Positions 61,788 through 64,000 of a DNA stretch of 64,000 bases are shown in pieces (the stretch's first letter is position 1; each line of letters starts with the position of its first letter). Location: the NCBI RefSeq assembly GCF_003311645.1, contig NZ_QEST01000096.1, forward strand, positions 158,206 to 222,205, read 5' to 3'. The notes below the pieces were generated by a model, which was given only the letters and a program-made list of their open reading frames with translations, did not search any database and was not told where the DNA came from. Position numbers and translations under genes: made by a program. This DNA is from Streptomyces sp. PT12 (lineage in GTDB: Bacteria; Actinomycetota; Actinomycetes; Streptomycetales; Streptomycetaceae).

Positions 61788-63938
61788 TCACCGGTCGTGA
61801 TGCTTCAGCGTGGAGCGCCGCGGTCTCCAGGAGGTCAAGTCGTGGGTGCTGAGCCCGTACGCGCTGAGCATGTCTTCGAAGTGACGCTGGAACACCTCGG
61901 CTTGAACTACCCTGCCCGCCGATTCCTCCTGAGCCTCCCACCGGTGCATGGAGCGGAGCAGTTCCTGTACGCCGGCCAGGAGGGGGGTAATCCGGTACAC
62001 ACTCGGATTCGGTTGCCGGTCAACAGCACTGACCAGATCCAGCAGAACGCGAACACGATCCGTTTCGCTCCAGCCGGACCAACCGAGCAGCAGGCCGCTT
62101 CCTTCGTCAACGACATCGCCATAGGAGATGAAGCGTTCCCGTGGAGTATCCAGCCTGCCTCGGATCGACCAATACGACGCGCGCTGGAAATCGGCGCTCA
62201 CGAACTTGGGCGGAACGGGAATCCCCAATGCCTCGCCCGTCTCGTCCTCGCGACGCTGAAGCTCCCAGCCCCGCTCCCACTGCGCGCGCTTGCGCAGTCC
62301 CGACTCCTTGTACCTCAGCGCTGCCGCATACGGGACCTGCTCCCGGTCCAGGATCGTGGCCAGCACATCTGCAAGCGTGGCCTCCCGCCGCCCAAGGTGG
62401 TCGGCCGCGTAGAGCCCGGCTGCGGAGCGGACCCGGGCATCGTCGCCGAGTTGCCGCGCCAGTTGGCCGATTGTTCGGGGATGCGGATACTTGTCGCCGT
62501 TCTTCTCCTCGAACCACAGGCGTTCGTCCTCGCAACGATCGAGCAGCCAGGCGCGCAGCGCTCGCTCCTCGCGCTTCTCCCAGGGCTCCGTCGCCCACCG
62601 CCGCTTGTACTCAGGGCGCTCGACGAGGGCGATTACCTGGTGGGACTCAATGGCATCGATCCGGGCCTGTACGACGTCCCGGTAGGCAGCCGGCCAGTGA
62701 TTCGGGACGTCGGTGACCGGGGTGACTCCGTGCATCTCGAACCAGGAGTGCCGCTTGAACCAGGACGACGAGGCCGTACCGTCAGCGACCTTGCGGGCCC
62801 ACACGATCTCGAACGCGCGCTCCCCCGGCTTCAGCGCAGGGAGTTCGAAATCCGGCGAGGTGGTCAGACGAGGTCGCTCATCAGCGGACAGCAGTCCATA
62901 CGAGCCGTAGACGTCCCAGTCCAGTTCCTCCTGAAGGGCGACCATCTCATGATGGGTCTGCGCATATGCGGCTCTTGCCGCGCCCAGGACTCTCCGGCTG
63001 GGCGCACGCCAATCCGCGAGGACGGTGCTCGGCTCTTCGGCGTCAAGGAGCCTGGCCCGCCTGGTCAGTTCCCGCGCTCGAGCAAGAGGAGCGTCGGTTG
63101 GAAGGGGAAGCTGGAGAAGAGATTTCGGCGCAAATCTGTACACACGTGCCCATTCATCGCCCGGCGCGGAAAGAGTCGCCCCACCGGTCCCTTTGCTGGG
63201 GCTGGTCTGCTTGAGCCAGAAACAGACCGTGGACGAATTGAGGACTCCGAGCAGACCGACGTATGTGTCCTCGCTCGCGTCGGCTGGCAGTCGAAGTACA
63301 GGTGCGGTCCGGCTGAACGCCCTTTCGTCGTCTGCTTGCGCGAAGTGATTGTGCGTGGCCACGGTGGCGAACGTGATCAGCGGACCCCGATGACGCTCGG
63401 GGAGCCAACGCCGCCAGGTCCACCACGGCCGGTGCTGCGACGATTCCCGCTGTCCGGTGGCCGTGCCGAGGACCTGTCGCATCGTCCAGAGGTGTCGCCC
63501 CCACGAGCTGCTGAGGTTCAGGGGAAGCGGTGAACCGTCCCCGTCATAAGGGGCCAGGACTTCCGTTGCCGCTTCAGCACGCCAGTCGCGCACGACTTGG
63601 CCCGTGACAAGGCCGAGGTCCAGCCCGGACGCGTCGGGGTGTCGGTTGAACCAGGGACGACCGAGATCGAAGACACCTCGCTCCCCCGGGTCGGAGCCCA
63701 CTCCGACCGCCCCGGAAAGGACGTCGACCAGTCGCCGCGGGGATCCCGCAAGCCGATTCATGAGATCCGCCGCTCCGCCGCCCACCATGGTCCACGGGAA
63801 GCGGGAAAAACGGTGACGGGGTTCATCCTCGACGCTCACCCATTCCGAGGTGCTGCCGGGCCGGCCGATCTGGTCGAGGATCGACCGCCACACGATTCCC
63901 TGAGCCGGGTGCTCCGGTCGCCTGGGCTCACCGTGCAC
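61788..63938 (-). pseudogene. pglX: BREX-2 PglX, 3' portion only
   Basis: A 716-aa frame that matches the second half of PglX, the adenine-specific methyltransferase of BREX type 2 systems: H-P-A-Q-G-I-V-W-R-S-I-L, then T-H-N-H-F-A, N-S-S-T-V-C-F-W-L-K-Q, P-E-Y-K-R-R-W and W-S-I-R-G-R-L-D. The catalytic N-terminal domain with N-P-P-F/Y and the SAM site is absent. Going upstream, a TGA in frame stands before the GTG at 63938 and the window ends 62 bases later, so the gene is either broken here or frameshifted at the edge. No other BREX gene is in view. Confidence 0.8.
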
Positions 63939-64000
63939 ACTGAGGTTTTCTCAGCGAAATGATCTTCGCGAAGCGGGTTGATCTGGGCATGTCTGCCTGA

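Overview
The window reads as chromosomal DNA from a Streptomyces-like actinomycete. G+C is very high, GTG and TTG starts and 4-base ATGA/GTGA overlaps are common, and the families are typical of streptomycetes: DUF397/XRE pairs, FxLD lanthipeptide genes, DUF1876, a DmdR-type iron box, an orphan prim-pol domain and BREX-2 PglX. No tRNA, rRNA or CRISPR array was seen.

Layout. (1) 1-4.7 kb, minus strand: the end of a type VII secretion-type locus, then a four-gene operon (esterase-like hydrolase, lipoprotein binding protein, two sugar-type ABC permeases) facing a TetR gene. (2) 5.7-12.3 kb: a frameshifted dienelactone hydrolase, then a compact FxLD-type class I lanthipeptide operon of methyltransferase, a 57-aa precursor, LanB and LanC. 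(3) 12.3-13.7 kb: an XRE/DUF5753 regulator with two DUF397 genes, one broken in a G7 tract. (4) 14-21.8 kb: an integrated mobile element with a large serine integrase, a RepSA-like HUH initiator, several small genes, a possible origin and a 120-bp nested inverted repeat. No TraB/FtsK gene is visible. (5) 21.8-33 kb: a surface-glycan block with two GT4 glycosyltransferases, a Wzy-like polymerase, a flippase, a Wzz/BY-kinase-like co-polymerase, a TagD-like cytidylyltransferase and a CDP-alcohol phosphatidyltransferase. An aldehyde dehydrogenase and a secreted M28 peptidase lie among them. (6) 33-45.6 kb: ordinary chromosomal genes (lipoprotein, prim-pol, Rsm22-like, two MFS pumps, PhzF, BrkB, AIM24, TetR, Tat-type amidase), interrupted at 37.7-38.5 kb by gene remnants. 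(7) 45.9-49.9 kb: an iron-siderophore ABC operon (ATPase, binding protein, fused double permease) under an iron box. (8) 50.1-64 kb: a plasmid-derived, decaying defence island of visibly lower G+C. It holds a rep-like protein, an HTH protein run into a broken parA, a broken OLD-family ATPase/TOPRIM nuclease, an unrecognised gene with a degenerate PD-(D/E)XK-like motif, an EACC1 gene overlapping a 1,243-aa caspase-SF1 helicase-nuclease-like fusion, an Mrr-like membrane endonuclease, a secreted-domain protein and the 3' part of a BREX-2 pglX.

The two most interesting units are the lanthipeptide operon, whose tiny precursor is easily missed and which should yield an isoaspartate-containing peptide, and the EACC1/caspase-helicase pair with the unknown gene beside it, which looks like a protease-based conflict or suicide system.
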